A stretch of 64,000 bases of DNA, from assembly GCF_947179165.1 (NCBI RefSeq), contig NC_077244.1, positions 11,100,449 through 11,164,448 of the forward strand, read 5' to 3'. Below, one piece after another: positions 34,506 to 46,813 of the stretch (position 1 is its first letter; each line of letters begins with the position of its first letter). Below the pieces are notes generated by a model that saw only the letters and a list, made by a program, of their open reading frames with translations, made no database searches and was not told the DNA's origin. The translations under genes and the position numbers were made by a program. This DNA is from Solanum dulcamara. Its lineage: Eukaryota; Streptophyta; Magnoliopsida; Solanales; Solanaceae.

Positions 34506-37500
34506 TGTCACGATCCAACTCCGTAGGCCGCGACTGGGGTCCGACCTGGACCTCCCGTATACATATCTATCAGCTCTGGTCACATTGAACTGTAAATAAA
34601 ATAATATCATGTAACAGAGCTCCACTAGGCGATAACATTTTCATAAACCTATAGCCCTTTTCGTTTGTATCACAATATGACATGGCACGCAAGCCGACAA
34701 GGCTGCCATAACATAATAACATATATCATATATCATGTAGACTCAGCTGAATAAAACTGACATACACCACCCACATATACATGTCTGTAGACCTCTAAAA
34801 ACATAAATGACAACATATGGCGGGATAGGGCCCCCGCCGTACCCCCGAATGGACAAAATAATTTTATACATCAGTGGACAGTATTACAAACTAGGCCTCG
34901 ATACAATGGAGCCTCTTCCAGCTGAGCTGTATAGAATCCTAAGCTGATGGAATCCCAAAACCTGTATATGTACCTGTGAGCATGAACATAGCCCCCCGAC
35001 AAAGGAGGTCAGTACGACATATATACTGAGTATGTAAAATGTAACATAATACACTAGAGGTATATTCGAAATAGAGAAGCAGAGGAATAAATTATCAAAT
35101 CGAAGACATGTACCTGTACTCTGTGAATCACAAAAGCATGCATGCTCAATTTATACAATATAGTCGGCCCTTTCAAGGGTTCGGTGAATCACATCTGTAG
35201 GACTATTATAGGTCCGGCGCCATCACCACCTTATTACAACACATCATCATATATATACATACATACCCGTCCTTCTAGTGAGGGGCTCAGTGAACAATGC
35301 AGTGAATTGTGTATGATAACGTACCCGGCCCGGGACTCGGTGAAAGAAGGGTTATAGTATACACAAGTAGATTAGTGAGTAACTATATGCAATTTAAAGT
35401 ATTATCAGAGACTCGACAAAATAAGAAAGTTAAGCTTTTGTTTGAGGACCCGAATAACAGTGTAGTCATCTCGAGTGTCCTCTAAATGCCATTATGGGTT
35501 ATTTCAAAAGTAATCTCGAGGACCCTAGATATGTGTTAACATAGGTCCAAATCATTTATGGAATCAAAAACACTTAATCTCGTATAGTCTTTAAGACTTG
35601 GAGCATGTACATTTGGTACCTCTTTAACATATAAAAGTTTCCAGGGAAATAGTTCAACTACTGTAGGAGTTCAATATTCAGAAGTAAATAAGAGATGTTT
35701 AAGAATGGAGTTACCCCGGAGCTCAGATCATATTCAACTTACAACTAAGACAAAGACATGCCCAAAAGAAGAAAGAGAATAAACTTTATGTAGTCTATAC
35801 TTTTCTTCAGGTGATCTTCATAAACATATTTCGTACCCGGCCCATCATGGGGCTCGGTGAACCACTATGGCATCATAATCTCATTTTTGTACCAAATACA
35901 TATCAAGGGAAATGAGAGATAGTTGTACGTACTTATACCAAAACAAGCTAAGAGAAAGCTTTACATACCTCTTGTGAGTTACTCTTTATCCCGTTCGCCT
36001 CGTCGTCCTTTGAACCTATTCTACATAAAACTAATACGAATATCAACCAATCTTAGCTTTCCATCATTTTAGGTTGCACCTTAGCATTCCTGGAATCTAT
36101 TTCCTTGTCCGTCTCTTCGACTAGTTCTTTAATTAGGTAAGGCGTTAACAAAAATTAGGCAGCACCTCCCCTATAATGTGCCCTATCTGTATTTTCAATC
36201 ACACCTCTAATAACTACAGCCAACCAAAAAAAACAACCTGCAACATGTATACAAGCAATTCACACCAACATTACACAATACAAACTCCGAACGACTTGCT
36301 CAAAAATACGATATCCAAAATAGGGTATCTAGCCTTTATTTTGTAACACCTTTAATTATACAAAATGAGGGGTCATGTGGTTGCCACACGCAGAACCTTA
36401 ACCCTCTTTAGAACATATTTAGGCCCTGCAACAGTCCCCCCACACACCTGCAAAAGCACACCACAAGCCCAACACTTCACTTCGACGACAATTTAACTAT
36501 AGCTACTACAATTTGGATTGTCTCCAACGTCAAGCATTCCTACACCATTTTTACGTTTCCAGCCATACAAAAGGCATATAACACACTCCATAAAACACAA
36601 TAAATCTCAAATTAAAATAAGAAACCTTACCTTACCCAAAATAGGCCACAATCTGCCAAGACGCGCCTCGAAACTTCTTTAGACGCGCTGAAATTATGTG
36701 GACTGTTTGTATGACTTCCTCGCTTCCCCAAATTAGAATTTCTTATTATTAAACATCATTATATAACTACAGGATACCATAATCAATTAATTTATAGAAC
36801 GAAACTCGGAGGCTTACCTCCAAAGGGCCTAACTCGTAGCCCCTCTCTTCCTGCCTCCAATGTTTTTCCTCTTCTTTCTTTCACTTCTCTGCCTCTTCCT
36901 CTCATGTTTTCTCTCTATTCTCTTGGTTGATTTTGGATAAAGAACAAGTTAAGAGTCACATAATACATATATATATGAGGTGACACATATCAGCCCCTAA
37001 GAGTGACATGTGTCAAGCCCTTATTGAGCCACCTCAACCATGCTGCCAATAGGGTGTTGCCACATGGAAATAGGGTCCACCTCCTCCAAGCAGGTGGGTC
37101 ACCTACTTGACCCCAATAAGGTGGGTCACCTGCCTACTTGAGGTGCTGCCACGTGTCACTTTTCTAGGTTGCCACGTGTCATTTTTTTTCTTCGTGGGTT
37201 CGTCATCTCGTCTTATTTTAAGAACCCGTGTAATCCTTGCTACCTAAGCTTGGTATTTCCTCCAGTAGCTCAAGTATATAAGACTTTTACATTAATAACT
37301 TACATAGGTAAATCGAGTCCTACGACTCATTACTTGGCCTCCAATTCACTTCAGATTCTTATGACTCCATTTCCAACCTTCTCTACAATGGGGTATTACA
37401 TTCTCCTTTCTTTAGAGTTGTTAGATAGTGTCGTAGCGTATCCGTATCATATGATAATGTCTAAGCAACTTATGAGACATTCCGAGTTTAAAAGTGTGGG

Positions 37501-37508
37501 GTGTAACA
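34506..37508 (-). repeat. LTR E2 (5' LTR of element E)
   Basis: In plus orientation it starts 'tgtcacgatccaactccgta' and ends 'gtgtggggtgtaaca'. It is homologous throughout to 27091-30203. Compared with E1 it lacks about 130 bp near 36890 and carries an extra short duplication at about 37097-37130 ('gtgggtcacctacttgac' then 'gtgggtcacctgcctacttg'). As the 5' LTR it would hold the promoter, read leftward. Confidence 0.88.
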
Positions 37509-38712
37509 GTTTGAACTGAAAACTAATGGTAAACAATAGCCTTAGGGTGGGGTTAAAATCATTGGTTTGGCCTAGGGTGAAAATTGTGTTATTTTTATGA
37601 TAGTTAGGCCATTGTGTTGATCCTTTATATGTATTTACTGTTTCTAGACCAAGACCGAGAAGAACGAACCCGGAAAAGGATGACTCTTGTATTGTAAAGT
37701 TATTAAAGCTTGAATTTGAGGTAGGTGGTAGTCTAGTTTTCCGTATGTGCTTCATATGCTTGTTAAATTGCTTCATGATATGCATATGTGTATATGAATA
37801 GGGAAACATTCTAGATTCTATGTAAAATGATCACTTGCTGGCCTGTTTTATTAATGAACCTGTTCTTGGTGGTATAATAATATAATTATTGAATGTATTT
37901 ATGATTATGGTATATTTGGATCGGGTTTCACATTATGACACCTAATTGGATTGGGTTGACACATTCCAACACATAATTGGATCGGGTGTCATATTCTGAC
38001 ACATATTTAGACCAGGTGTCACATTTCAACACAAAGTTGATTGTTTGTAGGTCCCTTGGGAGGACCCTAGTGTGATGTTATAGCATGTGGAAGATATTGA
38101 GTTATGATATTGTTGAATGTAGTTGAACTTGAGATTAGTTAACTTATTCTGTATATATATATATGCCTATTGTGTTGAATTTACTTTTCTATGATCTGCT
38201 TACAGAATAACCGCGTGATCCTATCAATACACTATTATTTTGTGTACTGATACTACTCTTGCTATGCCTTTTATTGAGTACAAGGAATATTCAGCTGGCT
38301 GTGGAAACACCTCATTTAGAAGAGTAGAAGCTTATTTAAAGTCCAAGGGTGAGTTATTCTGTCATGCTGCCATGAAATTTATCATTGTCTAAGTCCTCTA
38401 TCCAGGACTCAGATGTTCGGACAATTGTTTAATATTATGACTACTTATGGGAGTGTTTCCCTTTTCTTATATTGACCTTTGGTTAAAGTTTTTGATATAG
38501 ACGACTTTCAGTTACTAAGATTCTTCCATATTTCATTAGATATTTAAATAGTTTTGCTGAGATTATGGGAACTCAGTCATATTCTGGTTTTATTCCTTCT
38601 TCCGAAAGTCTTTAACTGTTTTATCTCATAAGTTTGATAATTTGGGCTGTAAAAATGGTTCTCCCACTAGAGAGTTAGTGTTGTTGACAGCCATGGCTGG
38701 TCGGGTCGGGAA
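37509..38712 (+). repeat. LTR F1 (5' LTR of element F1), part 2
   Basis: This continues LTR F1 after element E. It aligns with 59787-60980 of LTR F2 ('gtttggcctaggrtgaraa', 'ctgtttctagaccaagac'). It contains a four-unit minisatellite at 37915-38035. The end is approximate, because the F1 terminus has been altered relative to the 'gatcgtgaca' end seen at 61175. Confidence 0.75.
37915..38035 (+). repeat. Minisatellite in LTR F1 (4 units of ~32 bp)
   Basis: Units of the type 'ttggatcgggtgtcac' followed by 'attctgacacata' are repeated four times with substitutions. The counterpart in LTR F2 is 60187-60306. Confidence 0.8.
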
Positions 38713-38716
38713 AAAG

Positions 38717-38730
38717 TTAATTTCAGAGCC
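38717..38730 (+). other. Primer binding site of element F1 (decayed)
   Basis: 'ttaatttcagagcc' aligns with the canonical TGGTATCAGAGCC and with 'tggtattagagcc' at 61180-61192 in element F2. Confidence 0.55.
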
Positions 38731-39569
38731 TAAGTTCATTGATCTCGTCGTACCAAAATGAGTCTAATAGAGTCTTGCGAAATAGTACAGAGACATTTGT
38801 ACGTTTCTTCGAGAGGCTATAGGATTTTAGGAAAAGTTTATTATCTTCTTTCCTTCGTGCTATAACTTGATTCCAATTAGAATTTGGTGATCCAAATTGG
38901 TATATAACCTATTTCACTCTCTTGTCTGTAGATGGTCAACACCCGCTATAATGGTGTAAGGCCTGTAGCTCTATTGGAGCCAGAAGAAGAGCCAATGGTA
39001 TCATGACCCAACCCCATAGGTCATGATGGGTTCCCGAACTAGACACTCGCATATACCCCTGCTACTATGAGTGAACCTATCCCCTATTTATGTTATAATG
39101 TATCGACAAGCACGATAACATATGAGCCGATGAAGCCATCACCAAATATAGGAACAACCATGCACACATACATATACAACCCACATACATGTCCACAGAC
39201 CTCTAAGAGTAAGAACAGTAACATAAGGTGGGATAGGGCCCCCGCCGTACCCTTGAATAAATAAAACAAATGTACGAATCAAGAGACCAGTACCATAACT
39301 AGGCTCCGGTACAATGGAGCTTCTCCCAAACTTGCTGATAGGAGTCCTAAGGTGGTGGGTCTCCAAAATGTGCGTCTGTACCTACGAGCATGAACGCAGC
39401 CCCCCAAAGAAAAAGGGGTCAGTACGATATTTGTACTAAGTATGTAAACCATAAACTACTGCAACAGAGTATAGTTGATACAAGGATGCAGGGAACAAAT
39501 ATAACAATTTATAAATCACTGTACCTGCATCTTATAAAATGAAGTTATGTATCTCAGTATCATATTCCG

Positions 39570-39868
39570 TACCTGGCCCGCTGTGGGACTCGGTAAATAA
39601 ACATACTATCACAATAATCATACCATCATCTATCATACCCGACCCTTTATAGGACTCGGTCGTACCCAGTCCTTTATGGGACTCGGCGAATAATCATATC
39701 ATCATATATCGTACCCGGTCCTTTATAGGACTCGGTCGTACCCGGCCCTTTATGGTACTCGATCATACCTGGCCCTTTATAGGACTCGGTCATACCCAGC
39801 CCTTTATGGGACTTGGTGAATACTTATATCATCTTATATCATACCCGTCCCTTTATGGAACTCAGTGG
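39570..39868 (-). repeat. Minisatellite in the solo LTR (~26-bp units)
   Basis: Units 'tacccggccctttatggg' plus 'actcggtc' are repeated about nine times, sometimes separated by 'gaataatcatatcatcat'. LTRs E1 and E2 carry only scattered single versions ('cggccc...ggggctcggtgaat'). Confidence 0.8.
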
Positions 39869-42049
39869 AAGATATATTAACCATATGTACGAGTAGAGTA
39901 GTGAGTAACCATATGTAATTTAAATCATTATTAGAGACTCGACCATGTAAGAAGATTAAGCTATCATTTGAGGACCAGAGTAGTGGTGTATCCATCTCGA
40001 ATGCCCTTTAAATGCCATTAGGGCCTATATTACTTAGAATCTCGGGGACTCTAGACATGCACTAAAGCAATACTAACACTTTATAGATCCAGGGATACCC
40101 ATCGTCATATAGTTCTTAGGACTAGAAGATTATGCATCCAATACTTCTCAGCAATTAGAGTTTGAAATTCAGAAGTGAATAAAAGATATAAATTACATTT
40201 AGGACTTAAGAGTGGAGTTACCCTAGAGCTCGTATCACCTTTTACTTACATCTAGGACATGCCAAAGAAAGAGGAAGAATAAGCTTTACATACTCTCTAC
40301 TTTCCCTCATGGAATCATCATATGCATATATCATACCCGTCCCGTCATGGGCTTGGTATCATAACTTTCTTATGCATTACCATATCACCATATAATGTAC
40401 CTGGCCCATGATGGGGCTCGGAGAATAATTATAGCATAATATAATCATACTTATGTCGACAATATACCAAGAGGAAAAAAGGATATCTCTATTTACTCAT
40501 GCCAAAGACATGCCAAGAGAAAGGAGATAGCTTTACATACTTATGCCAAAAATATGCCAAGAGAAGAAAAGGGCTTCACATACCTCTTTAGGGATTAATC
40601 GTAACCCAGCTTGCCTCGATATCTCGTTAACCTATTTAATATGAAAGTAATACTAGATTAGTAATCTTTAATTTTCCCATTTCCATCTCTACACCCAAGT
40701 ATTCATAGGAACCATTCCCTTATCCCTTTCCCTCGACTAGTTTATTACTAGTTCTGAAGTTACCAAAAATCAGGCAGCATCTCCCCTATAACTTCAACAT
40801 CTCCGAGATTTCAACTCGGACCCAATATCATTAACCATACCACCAAAAACAACCAGAATCATATTTACAAGTAAATCACTTCAATCTTACACAATACAAG
40901 CTCCAAACAACTAGCTCCAAACTACGATACGAAAATAGAGTTTTTAATCTTTATTTCACAAAATCTTTAACCATACCAAATGGAGGGTCATGTGGCTGAA
41001 ACCATAAGAACCCACACCCTTTTTAAAACACTTTAAGGCCCTGCAACACGCAACCCAACCAGCTTCACCTATAACACCACAACGACAACCCACTACTCGA
41101 CTTTGATTTAGCTATAACTACTTCAATTTAGTTGGTTTCTAACGTCAATCATCCTTATGCAATTTTTCCACTTCCAACCTTATTTAAGACATTTATTACA
41201 CCTCATAACAACATCATAAACTCCAGTTCAAAAGAGAAAATCTTACCTTGCCTAAAACTCACCAAACTCGCCAAAACTTGCCTCGGAAGTTCCTTTAACG
41301 TGACTAAAACTTTGTGGCTGTTTGATAATGTTTTGGTGCTGATCAAACCATAAATTTATATTAATAACACCTTCATACCACCATGTTATACCCTATATAA
41401 TTAATGCATAGATCGAAATCGGAGAACTTACCCTTTTTTGGCTCTAAATCTGTGGCTCTCTTTCTTTTCTAGCTAGAGGTTTCTCTTCTCCTCTTTTCGA
41501 GAATTTTCTTGATGAGGATGAAGTTAAAGGATAAGTATGAGCCTAAAAATTCATAAAATATATACATATAGTCCACCTTAGGGGTGACACGTGTCAAGCC
41601 CCAAGTGGTGACACATGTCAAGCCCTCATAGGACCAACACACTACCTCCTCCACTTAGGGGCTACCACGTGGCATATGGGGGGGCCCACCACCCTTTCTC
41701 TAGCTGATTCCATGTGGCACTCTCTCATGATGCCATATGGAACTCTCTCATGGGCTGCCATGTGTCGCTTTCTTTTTCTCTTCGTGGGTTCATAATCTCA
41801 TCTTGCTTTACGAACCTATGTAATCCTTACTACGTAACCTTGGTATGTGCTTAAGTAGCTTAAGTATGTAAGATTTTCAAAGTGGTAGCTTACGTAAGTA
41901 CTTCGATTCCTACAACTCATTACTTGGTCTCCAACTCCTTCCAGATTCTTACGACCCTATTTCCAATCTTCTTTATTATAGGGTATCTCATTCTCCTTTC
42001 CTTAGAGTTGTTTGATAGTGTTATAGATTATCTGGATCACATGGTAACT

Positions 42050-42185
42050 CTTAAGAGATTAAGAGTTCTTAAGAAGTCTTAAGAAGCTTTAAGAAACTTT
42101 AGAAAGCCTTAAAAAACTTAAGACACTTACGATCCTTACAAGAAACTTAAGAGCCTTTCAAGAGACTTAAGAATGCATTCTAAGG
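42050..42185 (+). repeat. Degenerate CTTAAGAAAC repeat near the solo LTR end
   Basis: Many short units such as 'cttaagaagt', 'cttaagaaac' and 'cttaagagcc' occur one after another. This is a low-complexity microrepeat inside the LTR edge. It is not present in E1/E2. Confidence 0.65.
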
Positions 42186-43489
42186 TACAAAAGTACAGGG
42201 TGTAACAAGTTGTTCAAGGGCATGACAGAGGAAAAGGAAGATGAGGGAGAGCAGCACCAGCCAGGGTGGAAGTTCCTATTGAGGAGGTGTCAGTAGGTGA
42301 GGCCCCTCCTATTTCCTAGAATGAGTTAGAGGGAGAGGTAGAGGTTGGAGAGGAAGAAGAGCATTCTGAATAGGAGGAGGACACCTAGACTGGGGCTGCT
42401 GATATTCCCCCTCTGTACCCCATACTAGCCCAACAGACCATGGCATTCTTGAGTGGGTTGGACGGCACCGGAGCCATTCCCATATGCCCGCAGCAATCTC
42501 GTGTTGATCATCTTATTTTCTACTACAGCTCAGCTAGTAGATGAGGTGGTAGGAACTGTTGCTTTCTTTAGACCCCTTATGGGTCCAGTAATGTCTGGTA
42601 CTGAGCATGACATGCTCACCAAGTTCCTTAAACTCAAACCTCCAGTCTTCCATGGTACCAAAAATGAAGATGCTTATGAGTTTGTTATTGATTGTTATGA
42701 GAAGTTGCACAAGATGAGTATAGTGTAACAACATAGTGTAGAGGTTATAACTTTTTAGCTGTAGGGTGAGGCTAAACAATGGTGGAGGACTTATGTAAAA
42801 TGTCATTCATCAATGTTGCCACTACTCACTTGGGTTTAGTTTTCTGCCCTGTTTTTGGAAAAGTATGTGTCCCATACTTTGAGGGATAGAAAGAAGGATG
42901 AGTTTATGGCCCTTGAGTAGGGAGGGTTATCAGTGGCTGCTTATGAGACCAAGTTTCATGCATTATCCGGATACGCTACTCAGCTGGTAACTATAGAGGA
43001 GATGGGCAAGCTAAAGCTTTGGCTAAGATGCCCAAGAGTACAGGTCACTTCCAAAGATCCTATTCCAAAGGGTCAAGCAGGCCGGTGATTGCAACCCAGC
43101 CAATTCAGTCAGTGCTACCTGCTTCTACTGGCAGTTTTTCAAGTACTCCACAGTAGCATCTGGCCCATGAGGGTTAAGGAGCATCATTCCTAAGTAGCCG
43201 CTCATGTTTTCATCATGGCTATTTTAATTATGGAGAACTAGTCCATATACAAAGGGAGTATCCTCACTCCCACGGGATAGTTTTGGCACCCCAATAGGCT
43301 AGAGCAGTGGTCCCAGTGGCTGGAGGGAGTAATTGTAGAAGGCATCCATAATTGGGTGATGAGGAAATTCAAGAGGACATTAGGGCCGAGGTAATAGTGG
43401 TGCAGGTCGAGGAGCAACCCAGCCAAGCAGAGAGGTATCCTGTCAGGATGACCAGGCTCAATTTTATGCATTCTTAGACAAGAGCGAGG

Positions 43490-43985
43490 TAGAGGCGTCT
43501 GACGCAGTTATCATAGGTACTATTCTTATCTGTGACCGAATGACTACTATTTTGTTTGATCCGGGTTCCACTTATTCCTATGTGTATGTAAAATATGCAT
43601 TGGGTTTTGATCCATAATGTGATATATTACATGCCCATGTTTATGTATCTACCCATATTGGAGAGTTAGTCATAGTCACCCATGTGTATCATGTTTGTTC
43701 TGTTATGTTTATAGGATACCAGACATGGGTTGACTTAGTGATCTTAAACTTAAAAGATTTTGATGTGATCTTAGGCATGACTTGGTTGTCCCCCTACTTT
43801 ATTTTACTTAATTGCAATGCAAGAACTGTGGCTCTATAGATCCTGGGAAGGGAAAGGTTAGAGTGGGAAGAGGTGTAAAAGCCTAAGCTAGCTAAGGTCA
43901 TATCTTTTCTCCAGGCTAGAAAAATAGTGGGGCAGAGTTGTTTGGCCTATTTGGCCCATATCCGGAATATAGAGGTGGAGTCACC
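43490..43985 (+). pseudogene. Element F1 protease remnant
   Basis: The frame reads 'TILFDPGSTYSYVYVKYALG', a D-P-G version of the catalytic triplet as in some plant gypsy proteases, then 'LKDFDVILGMTWLSPY' at about 43755-43800. Asp is retained, but the frame has stops before and after ('DP' followed by TAA near 43617). Downstream, 43980-44010 carries the linker 'IESIPVVCEFS', after which the normal RT start is missing. Confidence 0.8.
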
Positions 43986-44009
43986 TTCTATTGAGTCTAT
44001 TCCAGTAGT

Positions 44010-45180
44010 GTGTGAATTTTCCTAGTGCTTTCCTTTAGGGTACTCCAGTGTTGTTTGTTAAGAACAACAATGGTAGTATGAGAATGTGCATTTACTACCG
44101 ACAACTGAATAGGGTTACCATCAAAAATAAATATCCTTTGCCTCGTATTGATGACCTTTTTGACTAGTTACAAAGTGCTTCAATCTTCTCAAAGATTGAT
44201 CTTAGGTTTGGGTATCACCAATTGAAAATTAGGCCTGAGGATGTGCTAAAATAGCTTTTAGAACCAGGTACGGGCACTCTGAATTTTTAGTGATGTCCTT
44301 TGGGTTGACCCATGTTCCTGCAACCTTTATAAGTTTGATGAATAGGGTGTTTAGGTCATTCCTGGATTCATTTGTAATAGTATTTATATATGATATATTG
44401 GTATATTTAAAGAGTGAACGGGAACATGCAGATCATCTTTGAATTGTTTTAGGTGTTTTGGAAAGACAAAAATTATATGCAAAATTGTCTAAGTGTGAAT
44501 TCTGGTTGTCTTCAGTTGTCTTTTTAGGCCATGTTGTTTTAAAAGAAGGGTTAATAGTAGACCAACAAAAGATTGAAGCAATTAAGAACTGGGCTAGGTC
44601 TAGTTCTGTGACCGAGGTTAGAAGCTTTGTAGGACTGGTCACTTATTATTGCCTGTTCATGAATAAAAATTTCTTGTATTGCTACTCCCTTAACAAGACT
44701 GACTAAAAAAGAGGTGTCATTCGAGTGCACTGATAAGTGTGAAGAGAGCTTCCAAAAGCTCAAGACTCTTCTGACCACAACACCAATTTTGACCCTGTCG
44801 ATCAAAAGTAATGAATTCATTATTTATTGTGATGCTTCACATTTTGGTTTGGATGTTGTGTTGATGCAGGATAAGAATGTGGTAGCATATGCTTCGCAAT
44901 AGTTGAAGGTGCATGAAAGGAACTACCCGACTCATGACTTGGAGTTGGTAGTGGTAGTATTTGCACTAAAATTTTGGAGACATTATCTGTATGGCATCAA
45001 GTGTAGGTGTTTACTGACCACTGCAGCTTACAACATTTGTTCACCCAAAAGGACTTAAATTTGAGACAGCGAAGGTGGATGATGTTTCTTAAAGACTATG
45101 ATGTCACCATCCAGTACTATCCAGGTAAGGCTAATGTGATAGAAGATGCATTGAACCAGAAACCAGTGAGCATGGGTAGT
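44010..45180 (+). pseudogene. Element F1 reverse transcriptase and RNase H remnant
   Basis: Relative to F2, about 170 bp of the RT N-terminus is deleted at about 44020. The rest shows '[20 protein letters not shown]', a shared TAG at 44165-44167, 'FSKIDLRFGYHQLKI', a broken palm, then the dyad motif as FIYD (44383-44394), first Asp to Tyr. Thumb and connection lie at 44458-44706 ('YAKLSKCEFWLSSVVFLGHV', '[12 protein letters not shown]'). RNase H at 44714-45130 has 'YCDASHFGLDVVLMQ' and '[20 protein letters not shown]'. Multiple stops (TAG for CAG, as at 'YASQ' TAG 44900-44902) make it inactive. Confidence 0.85.
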
Positions 45181-45239
45181 TTAGCCAATTTAAGAGCCCT
45201 TAAGAGGCCCTGTCTAAAGAAATTCAGGCTTTGGAGGCC

Positions 45240-46745
45240 GAGTTCATGAGGCTACGCATCTCAGAGAAAGGTAGGACAATGGTTGAAGTTGATCTAAGGC
45301 CACTTTTATAGAAGAGATCAAGATCAAGCAATTTGAAGATGTTAACTTAAATGAAATTAGAGGAAAAGTATTAATAGACAAGGTTCAAGACTCAACACTT
45401 GATGTAGGTGGGGTGCTTCACTTTAGGGGAAGGATTTGTGTTCCCTGGGTAGATGGACTAATTTAGAAGATTCTGTCTGAATCTCATGGTTCATGACACT
45501 CTATTCACCCTGGAGTGACTCAGATGTATTAAGACTTGAAATAGTTATATTGGTGGCCTGGTATAAAGAAAGACATAGCTGAATATGTAGAGAACTGTCA
45601 GAACTGCCAGCATGTGAAATATGAGCATCAAATACTTGCAGGCATGGTTCAAAGAATGCCCATTCTTGAATGGAAGTGGGAGAGAATAGCTATGGACTTC
45701 GTGGTGGGACTTCCCAAGACTTTGGAAAAGTATGACTCCATTTGGGTAGTGGTTGATAGGTTAATAAAGTCATCACACTTTATCCCGGTTAAAGTGGACT
45801 ACAATACAGAACACCTGGACAGAATTTATGTGAAGGAGATAGTAAGGTTGCATGGGGTGCCCCTTTCTATCATTTCAGATGGTGGTACGCAGTTCACTTC
45901 TAAATTTTGGGGTAAGTTTCATGAAGAGTTGGGTACTCAACTCACTTTCAATATAGCTTTCCATCCATAGACAGACAGGTAGTTAGAAAGGACTATCCAG
46001 GTGCTGGAAGATATGTTAAGGGCATGTGTGATAGACTTTGGGGAACACTGGACAAGTTTTTGCCCTTATGTGAGTTCTCCTACAACAATAGCTACTACTC
46101 TAGTATTGATATGGCATCATTTGAAGCCCTGTATAGGTGGGGATACAAGTCTCCCATAGGGTGGTTTGAAGTTGGAGAAGTAGAGTCATTAGGGGTAGAC
46201 TTAGTGAGGGATGCTCAAGATAAGGTAAGAAACATTCAAGCTAACCTTCTAGCATCTCTAAGTCATTAGAAAGAGTATGCTAATCAAAAAGTAAGGGATA
46301 TGATATTCGAGGCTGTTAAGCAAGTACTTCTAAAAGTGTCACCTATTAAAGAGGTAATGAGGTTTGGCAAGAAGGGCAAACTCGGTCCTTGCTATATTGG
46401 CCCTTTTGAAATTTTTGACTATGTAGGTCCAGGGGCATACAGATTGGCCTTATCACCTATCTTGTCAGGGTCACACCCAGTGTTCCATGTGTCCAAGCTG
46501 AAAAGTACCATGGGGATAGGGACTACATCATTAAATGGGACTTAGTATTGTTAGACAAGGAACTCCAGTATGAGGAGGAGCCAGTTGCAATCCTTGATCA
46601 TGATGTTCCAAAGTTGAGGACTTATGAGATTTATATGGTTAAAGTGCAATGAAAACATCGTTTGGTAGAGAAATCTACTTGGGAGACTGAAAAAGACATG
46701 TGAGATAAGTATCCTTAACTGTTTACCGAAATAGGTACTACTCTA
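45240..46745 (+). pseudogene. Element F1 integrase and chromodomain remnant
   Basis: The zinc domain at 45490-45615 has 'SIHPGVTQMY' and 'ENCQNCQ'. The core at 45614-46269 is well preserved: 'AMDFVVGLPKTLEKYDSIWV' with the first Asp, 'VRLHGVPLSIISDGGTQFTS' with the second Asp, and 'LERTIQVLEDM' with Glu after a TAG. 'YRLALSP' and 'HPVFHVSKLKS' at 46430-46505 are the integrase C-terminus. A chromodomain remnant at 46560-46720 shows 'LQYEEEPVAILDHDVPKLRT' and 'KSTWETEKDM'. Three TAGs and a frame change block expression. The integrase would insert cDNA into chromatin marked for the chromodomain. Confidence 0.85.
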
Positions 46746-46813
46746 TCGCTACTTTAGCCCTGTTTTCCCTAATTAGTCACTCGAGGATGAGTGATGGGTA
46801 AATTTATATCTAT
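46746..46813 (+). other. Element F1 3' UTR
   Basis: Short non-coding stretch with 'actcgaggatgagtgatggg' before the LTR, the usual position of the PPT-proximal stem in this family. The tract itself is degraded. Confidence 0.5.

Larger units (their letters stand above)
27091..37508 (-). mobile_element. Ty3/gypsy element E, complete nested insertion
   Basis: An LTR retrotransposon with both LTRs (27091-30203 and 34506-37508) is inserted in LTR F1. Flanks are gttta (27086-27090) and gtttg (37509-37513), a 5-bp TSD with one transition. The uninterrupted site survives at 59782-59786 in the second series copy. A perfect PBS next to the right LTR and a PPT next to the left LTR show that the element reads on the minus strand. 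The internal region is only 4.3 kb, with a gag-like N-terminal frame and heavily decayed integrase, so it is non-autonomous. Confidence 0.9.
38999..42207 (-). mobile_element. Solo LTR of an E-related family
   Basis: It begins 'tatcatgacccaacccc' and ends 'gtacagggtgtaaca', matching the edges and many internal phrases of LTRs E1/E2 ('aaggtgggatagggccccc', 'gtacgagtagagtagtgagt', 'tgacacgtgtcaagccc'). It interrupts F1 gag: the matching uninterrupted gag continues at 61441-61475 in F2. No internal region is present, so it is a solo LTR left by LTR-LTR recombination. Flanking 5-mers aatgg/agttg match poorly, so the TSD is decayed or was disturbed. Confidence 0.8.
38932..43260 (+). pseudogene. Element F1 gag, split by a solo LTR and decayed
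   Basis: The start ATG at 38932 opens 'MVNTRYNGVRPVALLEPEEE', the same start as in F2 at 61395. Gag is interrupted at 38998 by the solo LTR and resumes at 42208 with an Arg/Gly-rich stretch. The segment 42600-42728 has '[20 protein letters not shown]', the typical entry of the gag domain. A deletion relative to F2 at about 43000 removes about 135 bp around the 'LFMKGLNPELQ' motif. The zinc knuckle at 43210-43260 has lost Cys residues (reads 'YFNYGELVHIQREYP'). In-frame TAGs at 42317-42319 and 42918-42920 also occur at the same places in F2. Confidence 0.8.
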
